From Podospora bellae-mahoneyi (taxonomy: Eukaryota > Ascomycota > Sordariomycetes > Sordariales > Podosporaceae), in assembly GCF_035222275.1 (NCBI RefSeq), contig NC_085881.1, positions 3,038,001-3,102,000 of the forward strand: a stretch of DNA of 64,000 nt. Reading direction: 5' to 3'. Both the position numbers and the translations under genes were made by a program. Under the pieces are notes generated by a model that made no database searches, was not told the DNA's origin, and worked only from the letters and a program-made list of their open reading frames with translations. Shown here piece after piece: positions 10,593 through 20,390 of this stretch (the first letter of the stretch is position 1; each line of letters begins with the position of its first letter).

Positions 10593-11196
10593 CTTTGTCG
10601 ATGAAGAGGTGATGTAAACAAAACCGAGTCGTCAAAGAGGGTGGAAAGTTTAAAGTTCGAACCACTTCGCCCTCTCAGACGTGTCGGAGAATGCGGGTGC
10701 ATGTGGGCTTTATTGACGAGGACATGTTTTGTCCCCTCATGCTGCCAATATCTTTCCCACATGGCCAAGGCCTATTGCTGATAAGGAACTGTAATCTTGA
10801 TCAACGTTGTTACTTTGTTTGTAGATTAATTGTATTTAGGCGGCGACGTCGGCAGTTCAATTGATGACCAAACGGAAAGGTCTATGTCTGACCAACATCG
10901 GGTAGGAAGAAAACCCACGTCGCACAAGCATGCGCAACGCCCGGCTGGCCTCCGCGACGTCCTGCTGCAGGAAATGCTTTATCCTGAAGCGTGGGTTAAT
11001 TTGTGTATTGGAGGTGGACCACGTGTGAGGGGCCGATGTGTCTTCCTGCTCTAGTTCTCGAAGCTCATTCCCGGAATGAAAAAACAGGCATGCAGATAGG
11101 CATCCCTGGGAGACTTTTGTTAGGTCCGGAATCGATGCATTGCTTTCCCACCATACTCTTAAAGTGCAAAATATTGGTCTTAATACTTGCGAGCAA
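10593..11196. other. Intergenic region between the DUF1996 gene and 5S copy 2
   Basis: Holds the 5' flank of the secreted protein. No further gene or repeat seen. Confidence 0.4.
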
Positions 11197-11200
11197 TATA
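11197..11200 (+). promoter_or_regulatory. TATA element at -29 of 5S copy 2
   Basis: TATA occupies -29 to -26 relative to the 5S start at 11226, the position required in Neurospora 5S genes. Copy 1 has TATT at the same offset. Confidence 0.65.
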
Positions 11201-11225
11201 ATAGTAATCTCCATGACCTGCTTTC

Positions 11226-11344
11226 ACATACGACCATACGCAGTTGAAAATACGGGATCCCGTCCGCTCTCCCCTAGTCAAACAACTGACGGCCAGACTA
11301 GTACTCAGGTGGGTGACCACTGGGGAATCCCTGGTGTTGTATGT
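11226..11344 (+). rRNA. 5S ribosomal RNA, copy 2
   Basis: 119 nt from ACATACGACC to GTTGTATGT, in the opposite orientation to copy 1 and 7 kb away. The two are identical at 114 of 119 positions. Helix I (ends) and helix II (16-21 with 58-63, bulged A64, 14-15 with 65-66) both pair fully. TTTTT follows. Flanking sequence is unrelated to that of copy 1, as expected for dispersed 5S genes. Confidence 0.95.
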
Positions 11345-11348
11345 TTTT
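11344..11348 (+). terminator. Pol III oligo-T terminator of 5S copy 2
   Basis: Five T residues immediately follow the 3' end of the 5S gene. Confidence 0.75.
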
Positions 11349-11624
11349 AACTCCTGCTCCGCTGGAGATCCACATGCTGAATTGCCCATGGCAACTGTTT
11401 ACTTTGCCCCTGGATCATCTTGGTGTGGACTGTGCGGCTAAGTCCTTCGCCCCATATCCTAAGTAGCTGGGAACCAAAGGGCGCTCTTTCTCTTTTGGCT
11501 CAATCTGGGCCAACAAACTGGCATAGTTCAGGTTCAGTGAAAGCTTACCCCGCCAACAACATTCCAAGCAATTGAAGTTCGCAGGGCGGAAAGATATCAG
11601 CGCTTACTCGATATATCGACGGAG

Positions 11625-13152
11625 ATGCTGGTATATTGCACTCCCAGTATCAAGATTGAAGTTACTCGATCCATGATGGGGCAGACTTCCCCTGACACTA
11701 TTCCTCTCCCGATGGCTCAGGGTAACTCTGAAGTCGACGAAAAAGCCCTCAGAGGTTTGTTCGCAACGACAACATGCTCGCAGCATTTGTTAATACTGAT
11801 CTCAATGCAGCACACCCAATTTCCGGATCGGCCCTTGTTGAATCTCAGCAGTTCGGCAAGTCTCTTTGGGAGAAAACAGGCAAACTGACTGTGAAGCTCC
11901 CTGATGCGACATTGAAGGACTACTTTCTCAAGGTAATTTTCTGTCCTGCTCGTGGACCTTTCTTCTGATAGTTGAACTAATTGCCGTGAAATCTACGTTT
12001 AGGTGGTACCAAACCTTGACTCTATCGGAAAGCAGATGTGTCACGAGGAGTTTGAATCCCCGAAGGCGATCTATAGTGCGTCACCTGGGTTTGTCCCAAA
12101 ACCATATGCCTGGGGAAGATTGCGAATAAAGAAGGGAGTTACTTTCTTCTTGTGGAGTTCCGCCACATAGCGCGGCAGGTAAGTAATATTGCTGTATTAC
12201 TTACAACTAGCTCGTGGAGTTGATGATTTCAAGTTGTGCTAACAAGCGATCCTGTTCAAGCCCGCTGAACCGACAAAGTTGGCCAGTCACCTGGCTGACA
12301 TGCACCTGCGTTGTGTCTCACCCACTGGAAAATTCGGCTTTCATATTGCCACCTGCCACACCAAAATCATTCAAGTCATCGACGTGTGGGATGATTCATG
12401 GTGTGTCGTTTTCCGCCGTCACCTAGGACACATTACCAGCTTGGCATCGCCCGTCTTTCAATGGCCCGAGTTCGACATTGTTTCCCGTGTGGTTCTCGGC
12501 AAAGTGGTTCCTCGTCTTCTACTGCCACTTCAATCAGACGGTAGAGTGCAGAAACCCAGCCTGGTTCACGGGGACTGCTGGGATGGTAATACCGCGGTGG
12601 ACAGGAAGTCGGGAGAGGCTTTCATTTTTGATGCATGCTCATTTCACCGACACAATGAGCACTATACGGGCAACTGGCGAGCCCCTCGGCATAATCTGAG
12701 TGGTAAAGCACACATTGAGAATTACGAGCTCCACTTTCCAGTTTCAGAGCCAGGTAGGTACCATCTAACATGGTGATCATCCTGTGCTAACTTCTATTGT
12801 TTAGTCGAGGATTGGGATGCTCGAAACCAACTGTATTCACTGCCGTACAACCTAGGCAATGTCATCTATGTTCCTGAATCAAGTCAGAGACAAGTGTGAG
12901 TGTCTGGAACTTTCCCGTCGTTTTTATGATTATGTTGCCTTACTAATAACTTGCAGCGTCTATGAAGATATGAGAACTCACTGTACTCTAATTTGTCATG
13001 ACGTTTTGCGTGAAGAGATGCAACTTGGGCGGGATCCCGGGGATACTGAGGGTGGCTTGGTTTCATCTGAGACTAGGTTGGCCTGTAGCAATATGAACTC
13101 CGAAGAGATGGAGATAGCAGAGAAGGACCGTTTAGAGGCGGCAGAAAATTAG
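11625..13152 (+). pseudogene. Fructosamine/ketosamine-3-kinase-like gene with an apparent frameshift
   Basis: Exons at 11625-11754, 11811-11932, 12003-12178, 12261-12753, 12805-12895 and 12957-13152 all have good junctions and resemble the fungal fructosamine-kinase family (protein-kinase-like fold, deglycation of ketoamines with ATP). Visible landmarks: EESPKAIY-type helix (EFESPKAIYSA), VPKPYAWG, YFLLVEFRHIARQ, SPTGKFGFH, the catalytic loop LVHGDCWDGNTAV, the metal-binding FIFDACSF, NWRAPRH and EDWDARNQLYSLPYNLGN. Between PYAWG and the next conserved block the frame slips: one base is missing near 12113-12116, and the original frame stops soon after. Everything downstream remains intact. 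Either a very recent pseudogene or an assembly error. Candidate starts: 11625, 11673 or 11712; the last (MAQGNSEVDE) fits the family best. Confidence 0.75.
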
Positions 13153-13349
13153 CAGGACAAATAAGCACGGAAACGCACGACAAAATCTTTGATCGTCAAC
13201 AGCAGATAAATAGTTATGCTCGATTGGAAGGCTGTACAGAGAGCTGTGCATTATGCTTTCTGCAAGGCAGGTGCATGGTGCTGCTGTTGGGCCCGTCCTG
13301 CGGGGCAACACCTGCTGGCTCGGTCGCTTCTGCTGTTTTAAAGCAACCA

Positions 13350-15611
13350 TCAAGTCCTTGATTCAAAACGCTCTTGCTTTGGTGTCCCCAGCCAAAGACC
13401 AGGTCTACCTGCTGAATCCTCGATGTCACCATGTCTGCTCCTTTCGAGTCGCACTGACACTTTCTTCGCCTTTTGCTCCAACTTGTCCACGCCATCCCCG
13501 ATACCTCCGATATCCTGTCGCGTCTCGTCATCCAGTGCGCAAAGCGTCGCCAGACTTGAGCTCTTGATCACCTGCACACGCGACATGTACGTCGCTGCGA
13601 CAGTCAGAATGAGAAACAGGGTTGTCAACACCAGTTGCGTAGTAAGCATGCCCATCCACTCCCATCGAATTCTGACAAACGCCTGAGGGGCGTATACACT
13701 GCCCTGGACAACGCTTTCAGGCCTGGACAGTCGAGTCGTACCCGCTCTCACACTGCGTATTTGGTTAGCGAATATCGAACATAGTTATGGGCAGATAACG
13801 TTACTCACAGGTTTGTCATCGAGCGCGCCGCATTGGTCATCACAGTCTGGATATCGGCGAGTCGCTTTTCGGGAGGAGGTAACTCGGTCGTCAAGAAGTC
13901 TCCCAGCAGAGAAAAGGCAAATGCCTTAGCTGACCCTCCACCGTTCGAAGCAACCACCCCTCGAGTTCTATCCATCAGCAACGAGTCCAGCATTGTCGAC
14001 GCTAGTAACATGGACGCCGTTAATGAAGTCCAAACATTTATCGTAAAGTCGACAGAATCCTCCGCATTCGGTGGCCTTTCCAAGGTGAATTCGGCCCCCC
14101 CATAAGTGTCGTTACACTGGCCCGTGGAATAGCAAGGATAGAACTTGGGGTCCCATGCCACATTCAGTGTGTTGTTTAGTTCACTGGTGACCTGCGATAA
14201 GGTCGAAACTTCTCTTGTCACAGACTGACCCTGGGTGACTTCTGTCTCATATGTTTTGGTACACCACCAGAACGCCAATTCCAAGTACTTGACCTTTGAC
14301 ATCATCTCAGTCAATGCGTCAGCGTCAGAGGAAGTGCTAACCATCTCTTCTGTATAAGCAATGAAACTGTCGCTGACGATCAAATCAGTTACCGATTGGT
14401 TGAATGCCCTGGTGGGCTCATCCAACAATCCAATAATGACGGGAAACACCTTGTCGATGGCGGTGTAAAAGTTCCCGTAACCGGCTGAGCCCGCTGTGAT
14501 GTTGCTGGTCTGAAGAAGGAGTTGAAGACGCTTTTCAGTTGTCTTTCTGAGACGGTCGTGGAGCGCAGGGTTGTTGACTGTTGACAGGTTTGCCACACCA
14601 CCACAAACGGCAAGACTGCCGTAGGCTGGCCAGATGCAGTCACCGGATGAGCAATTAGCTCTCAGTTCCGTCACTCTCTCGGTGGAAGGGGTAAAGAACC
14701 CCTCGAAGATGGCTCGCTGCTCTCGCAGAGTGTCGTACGGTGCTACAAGGTTCACCTTTCGTTAGCCCATGTTCACTTTTAGTTGCTACGGCTTGCTCTG
14801 AACTTACTCAGAGCCAACATGTTTCCATCATAGGTTGAAAACGTGGTCGCTCTGTCCACGGCGGCGGTATCGTTGGCCTGAAGTGACAGAGCTTTCCGTA
14901 CATCGTACGTTATGGCTTGCTGGGTAAGTGTCGATGTGAAGAGCCCGCTAAGCATAATCAAGGCACCAAATGAAGCAAGTATCCTGCATGTTCTCTGACA
15001 TCAGCATGCAGTCTGAACGATTTTCATCACGGGGATGACTCACCCCTTGAATCCGACTAGCAGCCGCACGCCGCCGATTCCACCCCTCATCGCATCATCG
15101 AACACTTGGAAATCAAGTAGCGGTCGGTGTTTAGCTGGCCGACCGACAGGAGACAGAAACCAAATCCATTTCAGTTGTGCCAAACCCTCCGCGATGGGCA
15201 CCAGAAAAGCCACTTTGGCTAGGGAAGTCAAGAAGGCTAGGATGGTGTTTAGAGTGACGCCCAGATACATCTCCTCGGAGGGTCGGTTGTCAGCACGCCA
15301 CAAAAGGACGAATATAGCTGCTCGAGTGTTAGCTGATATGGAAGTCTTGACACAGATTCTGAGTCTCTTTACCTACCGATAAGACACAGCATTCCGCCCA
15401 GCTGGGCCAGTATTTCCGGTAACCATCTTCTCAACTGGATCGAAGAGATTACCTTCGTCCCTGGCTCCTCCCCATCACTGGTTCTCGTATAGCACTCTAA
15501 CCTCACTCTGGTGCTGGTCTCCTGCTTCGAGAATTGGTGTTCCTGAGAAGGTTCTACCGGAAATTCCAGCCAAGATGTTTGTCCACTTGAGAAGACGCTT
15601 GCGCTCGCCAT
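13350..15611 (-). CDS. DUF3176-family integral membrane protein
   Basis: Five exons (15611-15377, 15317-15044, 14983-14808, 14742-13809, 13752-13350) sum to 2022 nt, 673 residues, all phases consistent. Hydrophobic segments: near residues 68-90 (LAQLGGMLCLIG with IFVLLW), about 100-130 (LGVTLNTILAFLTSLAKVAFLV), about 165-190 (RLLVGFKG with ILASFGALIMLSGLF), and a C-terminal one (LVLTTLFLILTVAATYM). The long middle part between the third and last segment carries paired cysteines (CSSGDC, CYSTGQC) and N-glycosylation sequons, as for a lumenal or extracellular loop. The tail contains SSSLATLCALD, a DUF3176 hallmark. Function unknown; widespread in filamentous ascomycetes. Confidence 0.85.
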
Positions 15612-16862
15612 ATTGAGCGGTTCACGGATGACACTGAATTAAAGAAGGTTCAACATCAACATCCACCACATGCACCACATTACAATATGGGCCGTTCCTA
15701 ATAAATGCATCATCATATACTACCGTTGACTCGACCGTTGAAACATTGACGATTTTCTCCAGGCATACCACTAGGCTGCAGACTACCTATTTCCGGACCC
15801 TGTTGTGCTCTCAAATCGGTGCTTCGCCTCACAGGCAGACCTTGTGTGATGTAAACTCACCAATCGCTACCGACCCTTCCGACGCACCAGCGACTCTTCC
15901 ACAGACATACTTGGGCTCTTCCTACCTACCTGTCCACTGACCGAAAATCTTTTCAGCCGTACATACCTCTCAATCACTCAAGCTCAGCGACCCAGGACAT
16001 GCCGTCTTGGCGATTGATAGACCTGCTTTGGATGCCTTCTCTTCCCCCCCGTAGCAACGATCGACGGCAAGGCACACCAGCCGAATCAAGGCGAGGACGA
16101 ATGCTGACTGGCAGAATGCCCGAGTTTGGGTTCCTGCATGGCACTCACTTTATTCTGGCCGTCTTACTTGCATCTTGGAGGTGAGCATGCCAGACAGTCA
16201 CTGACAGTAGGTGGCCATTCCTCCAATCCCACACCACCCTCTTGGCATTTGCTAACCACATGCGCGCTTTGAGGCTTTCCTCCACTCAGCTTACACAATC
16301 ACCAATCTGACTTGCAGGAGGTTCACAAAATTCCCACGCGGTCTGAGCCGCTTGTTTCTAGCTTGCACATCCTTGCTCTTTTGATACTCCTTCAAGCAGC
16401 GAATCAACACCACGTTCGCTCCCATCATTGCCTTTCCTGGACCGCCATTGACGATCATCCGAAAGTCAGACCTTCTTCTTGTGCCCCGCGTTCCCAGTTT
16501 CCCTTCCCCACATTCCCCGGGATCGGCTTCCGGTTCTGGAAGGTTGCATCGGAGCGAGTACCGCTGCTGAGCCCTTTTGCCCGGCAGTTTGACTACGTGA
16601 CCGGAGATCTTGCTGGTGTAATGGCTCCTTGGCGGCTATTGGTGTAGTATGGTGGTGGAAAGAACCCGCCGAATCTGGGTTTAGGACGGTTTCGCAAACT
16701 TGAAGAGTGGTATCGCCGAAACAGCGTGCCTGGATGATTGGGTGAAGCAATGATGCGGCAGCATTGGGGCGGTTTGCATGGCGGGTTGGACGACGATGTG
16801 GTGCACCGACAATTACTCCGATTCCTTTTACTCAGACGGAAAGGACAGGGTGATGTCTTGAG
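15612..16862. other. Intergenic region upstream of the phospholipase gene
   Basis: Divergent 5' flanks of the DUF3176 and phospholipase genes. Short frames inside have no motif and no credible splice structure. Confidence 0.4.
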
Positions 16863-16870
16863 TATAAAAT
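16863..16870 (+). promoter_or_regulatory. TATA box of the phospholipase A2 gene
   Basis: TATAAAAT about 160 bp upstream of the start codon, followed by a CT-rich leader. Position and sequence fit a core promoter. Confidence 0.5.
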
Positions 16871-17025
16871 ACCTGGTACGGCCCCCTTACTTGGTGTTTT
16901 CATTGTCTCAGCCAGTCGAGGATTGGAGTCTGGAAACATAACAGTCACTCTACATCAACCCACCCCCTCCGCTTCAGTTGCTCGTGTCGCCGCCGTTGTC
17001 TCTTCACTCTTGATAAATCGTCAAA

Positions 17026-17637
17026 ATGAAGGCCTTCACCCTCCTCGCCCTCGCGGGGTCAGCTCTGGCCCTCCCAGCCAGCACCGGCGTCCTCGAGCAG
17101 AGACAGTCCGCGGTCCAAGTCACCGACGAGCTCATGTACGGCATCAGCCTCCCCGCGTTCACCGCCCGCCGCAACGCCCGCAACCCCCCTACCCTGGACT
17201 GGACCTCTGACGGCTGCACTTCCTCCCCTGACAACCCGCTCAACTTCCCCTTCGTCCCCGCCTGCCACAGACACGACTTTGGCTACCACAACTACCGCGC
17301 TCAGAACCGCTTCACGGAGAGCGGCAAGCTCAGGATTGACAACAACTTCAAGACTGAGTATGTTGAGCCCTTGCAGACTGAATTTGTAGGACATGTTGCT
17401 AATGAGTTCGTGTTTAGCTTGTACTACCAGTGCAGCACTGTGTCTTTATCTGGCGTTTGCAGGAGTCTTGCGGATGTGTATTATGCTGCTGTAAGGGCTT
17501 TCGGTGGCGGTGATGCTACGCCGGGCAAGCGGGAGACTCATGATGAGCTGGTGAAGGAGTATGAGGAGAAGTTGGCGATTTACAACGCGCTGGTTGCTCA
17601 GGCGGAGGCGGATGGGTTGATTCCTGCTCAGGCTTAA
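17026..17637 (+). CDS. Secreted fungal phospholipase A2
   Basis: A signal peptide (MKAFTLLALAGSALALP) and a QR processing site open the protein. The sPLA2 signature is clear: DGCTSSPDNP (Ca-binding side), then PACHRHDFGYHNYR with the His-Asp catalytic pair, and further on QCST, VCR, and LADVYYAAVRAFGG. It cleaves the sn-2 ester of phospholipids outside the cell. Although one frame runs through, 17358-17417 is best read as a 60 bp intron (GTATGT donor, TTGCTAATG branch, TTTAG acceptor). Removing it restores the family sequence FKTD-LYYQC and gives 183 residues. Synonymous codons shift from C-ending at the 5' end to G/T-ending at the 3' end. Confidence 0.9.
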   Translation: MKAFTLLALAGSALALPASTGVLEQRQSAVQVTDELMYGISLPAFTARRNARNPPTLDWTSDGCTSSPDNPLNFPFVPACHRHDFGYHNYRAQNRFTESGKLRIDNNFKTEYVEPLQTEFVGHVANEFVFSLYYQCSTVSLSGVCRSLADVYYAAVRAFGGGDATPGKRETHDELVKEYEEKLAIYNALVAQAEADGLIPAQA

Positions 17638-18766
17638 GCTGGCTGAGGGTGGTGGGTTAGGTGCCCGGGGAGGAAATGTACTTCAATGTGTATGATTTAT
17701 GATTTTGGATGAATGAAAGGGCCTGTCAGCATCATTTTGTGAATATCTGTTGTCCGTATGTTCCAACACCTTATAGCTACCTTCCAGGTCTCGTTTGTAT
17801 TCTAGAAAACCCAATTCAGGGAGTATGCAATGACCCAGTTTTAGCACAACAGATCTTCGGGAAACATCCCTTTTCAAGGCAAATTAAAAAAAAAGCCGAA
17901 GTCAGACAAGAGTGATGTGCTCAGTCTGAACAATATCGGATGCAGACAGCAAGCCACACCTGCCTGACACAACGCTACATGGTTCTAATAGACACACAAA
18001 TAGAATTTAATAATGCACATAGAGCAAGCACCTATAAAATCCATTATCTGCGTTAAAAAGAGAAAGTTACCCCAGTTAAAATGGGCTTGATCAAGTGAAT
18101 TAAATCGACCTATCTGTGGTGGGGTTTGAGTGTGTCCCAGAACTACATTTACGCCACGGGAAAGACTAGCAGTGCCGTAGTAAAGTTTGCTGTTCATCTG
18201 AATGAACCTGAAGCATACAGGCGCCGACAGAAAATAAAAATCGAAATTAAAACGGGCGGTAAAAAATATAGGTACTTCGGTACATCGAGCTCGTATTTTC
18301 AGGCTCTCAGGCGGAATTATCATGAAGCATAGCTCTTTACATATCTGGACACTTACCACTCCGATCTTTGAAGCCGAAATCATGATTATCTGTGCCATCG
18401 CAAGGAATGCGTTTGGCTGAGGACTCAGCTGAACGACTGGATCACGCTTGGACGTCGGTGCGCGTTTGCGCTGGACTTGCTCACTATTGCAGCACAGCCC
18501 AGGCCCTCACCTTAGGTATATAGTTGTTTCCTCCCTCTAGCCCAGCTACAAATCCCAGGTCTTGGAATCTTTGATATCGAGGCGATATCCTATAATCCTG
18601 TAAGATCTGGGTGGCTTTTGGGATACTGGTGGTAGGGGGCTGAGAAGCTGAGGTGTAAGTGGAGCATATTCTAGATGCTAACTAAGGTAGCCCGGCGCTT
18701 ACGTGATGTTTCCCACAGCGCAATGACAAGTGAAGGTACCGACCAGCCCCTGCTTAAGTACGTGCT
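17638..18766. other. Intergenic region between the phospholipase and the hAT element
   Basis: AT-richer than its left neighbours (for example 17880-18330). No gene-like pattern recognised; open frames here lack motifs. Confidence 0.4.
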
Positions 18767-18789
18767 CAGCGCTGTCAACAAGTCAAGTC
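18767..18789 (+). repeat. Left terminal inverted repeat of the hAT element
   Basis: 23 bases identical to the reverse complement of 20353-20375. CAAGT-type pentamers follow up to about 18805. Confidence 0.85.
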
Positions 18790-19020
18790 CACCAAGTCAA
18801 GTCTTGTCAGATAACACGATGCACTCTATGAGGGTCAATATTATGGGGGTTGCAACTGTGTGCTTGTATTGCTTGTTTTTCTTTCTGTTCCTGCTCTCTT
18901 TTATAGACCTTTCTGCAGGATTTATTCTGTTACATAGTCAACAGACCATCATACCCAATTAACGGAATTCTACGCTGCTACAACGCTCGAAATCTACTCT
19001 TCCCGCCTGCACCTCCTGAA

Positions 19021-20184
19021 ATGGCTTTCTCCGTCACCGACAATACCGCCCACGCAGCTCCCAATTCTGACGATATTTCCATTGCACCGAATATCGATTA
19101 CGATATCCCCTCGCCTCCCAATGCGTCGAACGCGTTCAACGCGCTCGGCCGTGCCGGGGCCACTAAGAAGAGCCTTAAAGAGCAAATTCGCGATGCTAAA
19201 GCTATCATCGACCTCCCCCTCGATCCGAAGCTATACCCAAAGATCCAGGGTCCCGACAAACGGTTTTACCATCTCCGCGCGCACTTCAAGCTGAAGGATG
19301 GACCTTCTTGGGTAAACGCCCACAACACACTGCTCCTACTGCTCACGGAAAGTGACTCGAGCTCTACAGACGGTAAATTCTGGGCTTGCCACGAGTGCTA
19401 CGACATCTTTGACGCGGAGGTAACAACTTCCCCAGCCAAACACCTCCGACAAAAGCACGGTATTACGAAGGATGGCAAGCTTCTAGGAGCACGAAGTCGA
19501 TCTCCTCTGGATCGGGCTCCGCCGCCCAGTTCCTGTCCCTAGGCAGCAGGACCTCTGTATCGGGCTTGGGAATCCTCTTCACGATGATCTCGGGGTGCCT
19601 TCCTTCTCGATCCTTCAATCTAGCCTTCAATACGCCATTGACAAGCTCGAGAAGTATCTTAAGATAATAGACGAGACCCCTGCTTATTGGGCAGCTCTTA
19701 TTCTGCACCCGGGCCGCAGGATGAAGTGGGTGAGGCTATTCTACGAGGGCAACGACCAGAGGATATGAGACATCCAGCGGCGGTTTGTGGCTTACTTTGA
19801 TACGTACCACCTAGCAGTCGACCTCCCGACACGCCGATGCACCCCGGAGCAAGTCCCTGGCTTTGGGGATAGCTTCTACGATGCCCCGATTGCCGGCGGT
19901 ATTGTGGATGAGGCTGGGAGTACTTACGGGGTCCTGTGCACCCCGTTGACGACCCAATCCAATGCTGGTTGGCCCGGAAAGACGAATACCCATGCCTCGC
20001 GAGAATGGCGCTCGAGATACTTTCAATACCTCCCTGCGCAACGGAATGTGAGCGGACATTCAGCCTCGCAAAACTCGCGATAGGGTCACAACGACACTCC
20101 CTTGGCGACAATACTCTATCAGAGCTTCAATGTGTACGAAATTGGACGCGTAGGGAACTATTTGGGAGCGTTGTGGCCTCATGA
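19021..20184 (+). pseudogene. hAT transposase remnant (BED finger plus dimerisation domain)
   Basis: The ATG at 19021 opens a frame with a BED-type zinc finger (CHEC about 120 residues in, then HLRQKH) that ends at 19542. Further on, other frames give ETPAYWAALILHPGRRMKW (about 19670-19730), typical of the late part of the hAT core, and then MALEILSIPPCATECERTFS and SLGDNTLSELQCVRNW (to 20184), the C-terminal dimerisation region. Several hundred residues of the catalytic core are absent and the frames no longer connect. A defective, non-autonomous copy that would need a transposase supplied elsewhere. Confidence 0.75.
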
Positions 20185-20256
20185 CAGTCTTGGAGTCCTA
20201 TATTGTAACTTATCTATCTCGGGTTCGGAATAACCTCGGCCGAGCTTTTTTGGCAA

Positions 20257-20352
20257 GTCTATCAAGTCAAGTCAAGGCGGGGAGGGGGGGAGTCAAGTCA
20301 AGTCTGGCTCAAATCCGTCAAGTCAAGTCAAGTCTAGCCCCAGACTTGACTT
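20257..20352 (+). repeat. Subterminal CAAGT pentamer arrays of the hAT element
   Basis: Several runs of AAGTC/CAAGT (for example 20271-20285, 20291-20301, 20318-20334) and their complement GACTT next to the right inverted repeat. A shorter array is at the left end. Probable transposase-binding sites by analogy with other hAT elements. Confidence 0.6.
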
Positions 20353-20375
20353 GACTTGACTTGTTGACAGCGCTG
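20353..20375 (-). repeat. Right terminal inverted repeat of the hAT element
   Basis: Reverse complement of 18767-18789 over 23 bases without mismatch. Confidence 0.85.
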
Positions 20376-20390
20376 AAACATATAATGTTG

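Larger units (their letters stand above)
18767..20375 (+). mobile_element. Internally deleted hAT-family DNA transposon
   Basis: A 1.6 kb unit bounded by perfect 23 bp inverted repeats (18767-18789 and 20353-20375) that begin CAGCGCTGTCAACAAG. Both subterminal zones carry arrays of the pentamer CAAGT in inverted orientation, like transposase-binding sites of other hAT elements. Inside lie a BED zinc finger and a C-terminal dimerisation domain of a hAT transposase, with the catalytic core missing. The outer eight bases, CAGCGCTG, are a palindrome, so they can be read either as the tips of the inverted repeats or as an 8 bp target duplication. The right end lies 15 bp past the stop codon of the NLR gene. 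Confidence 0.8.
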
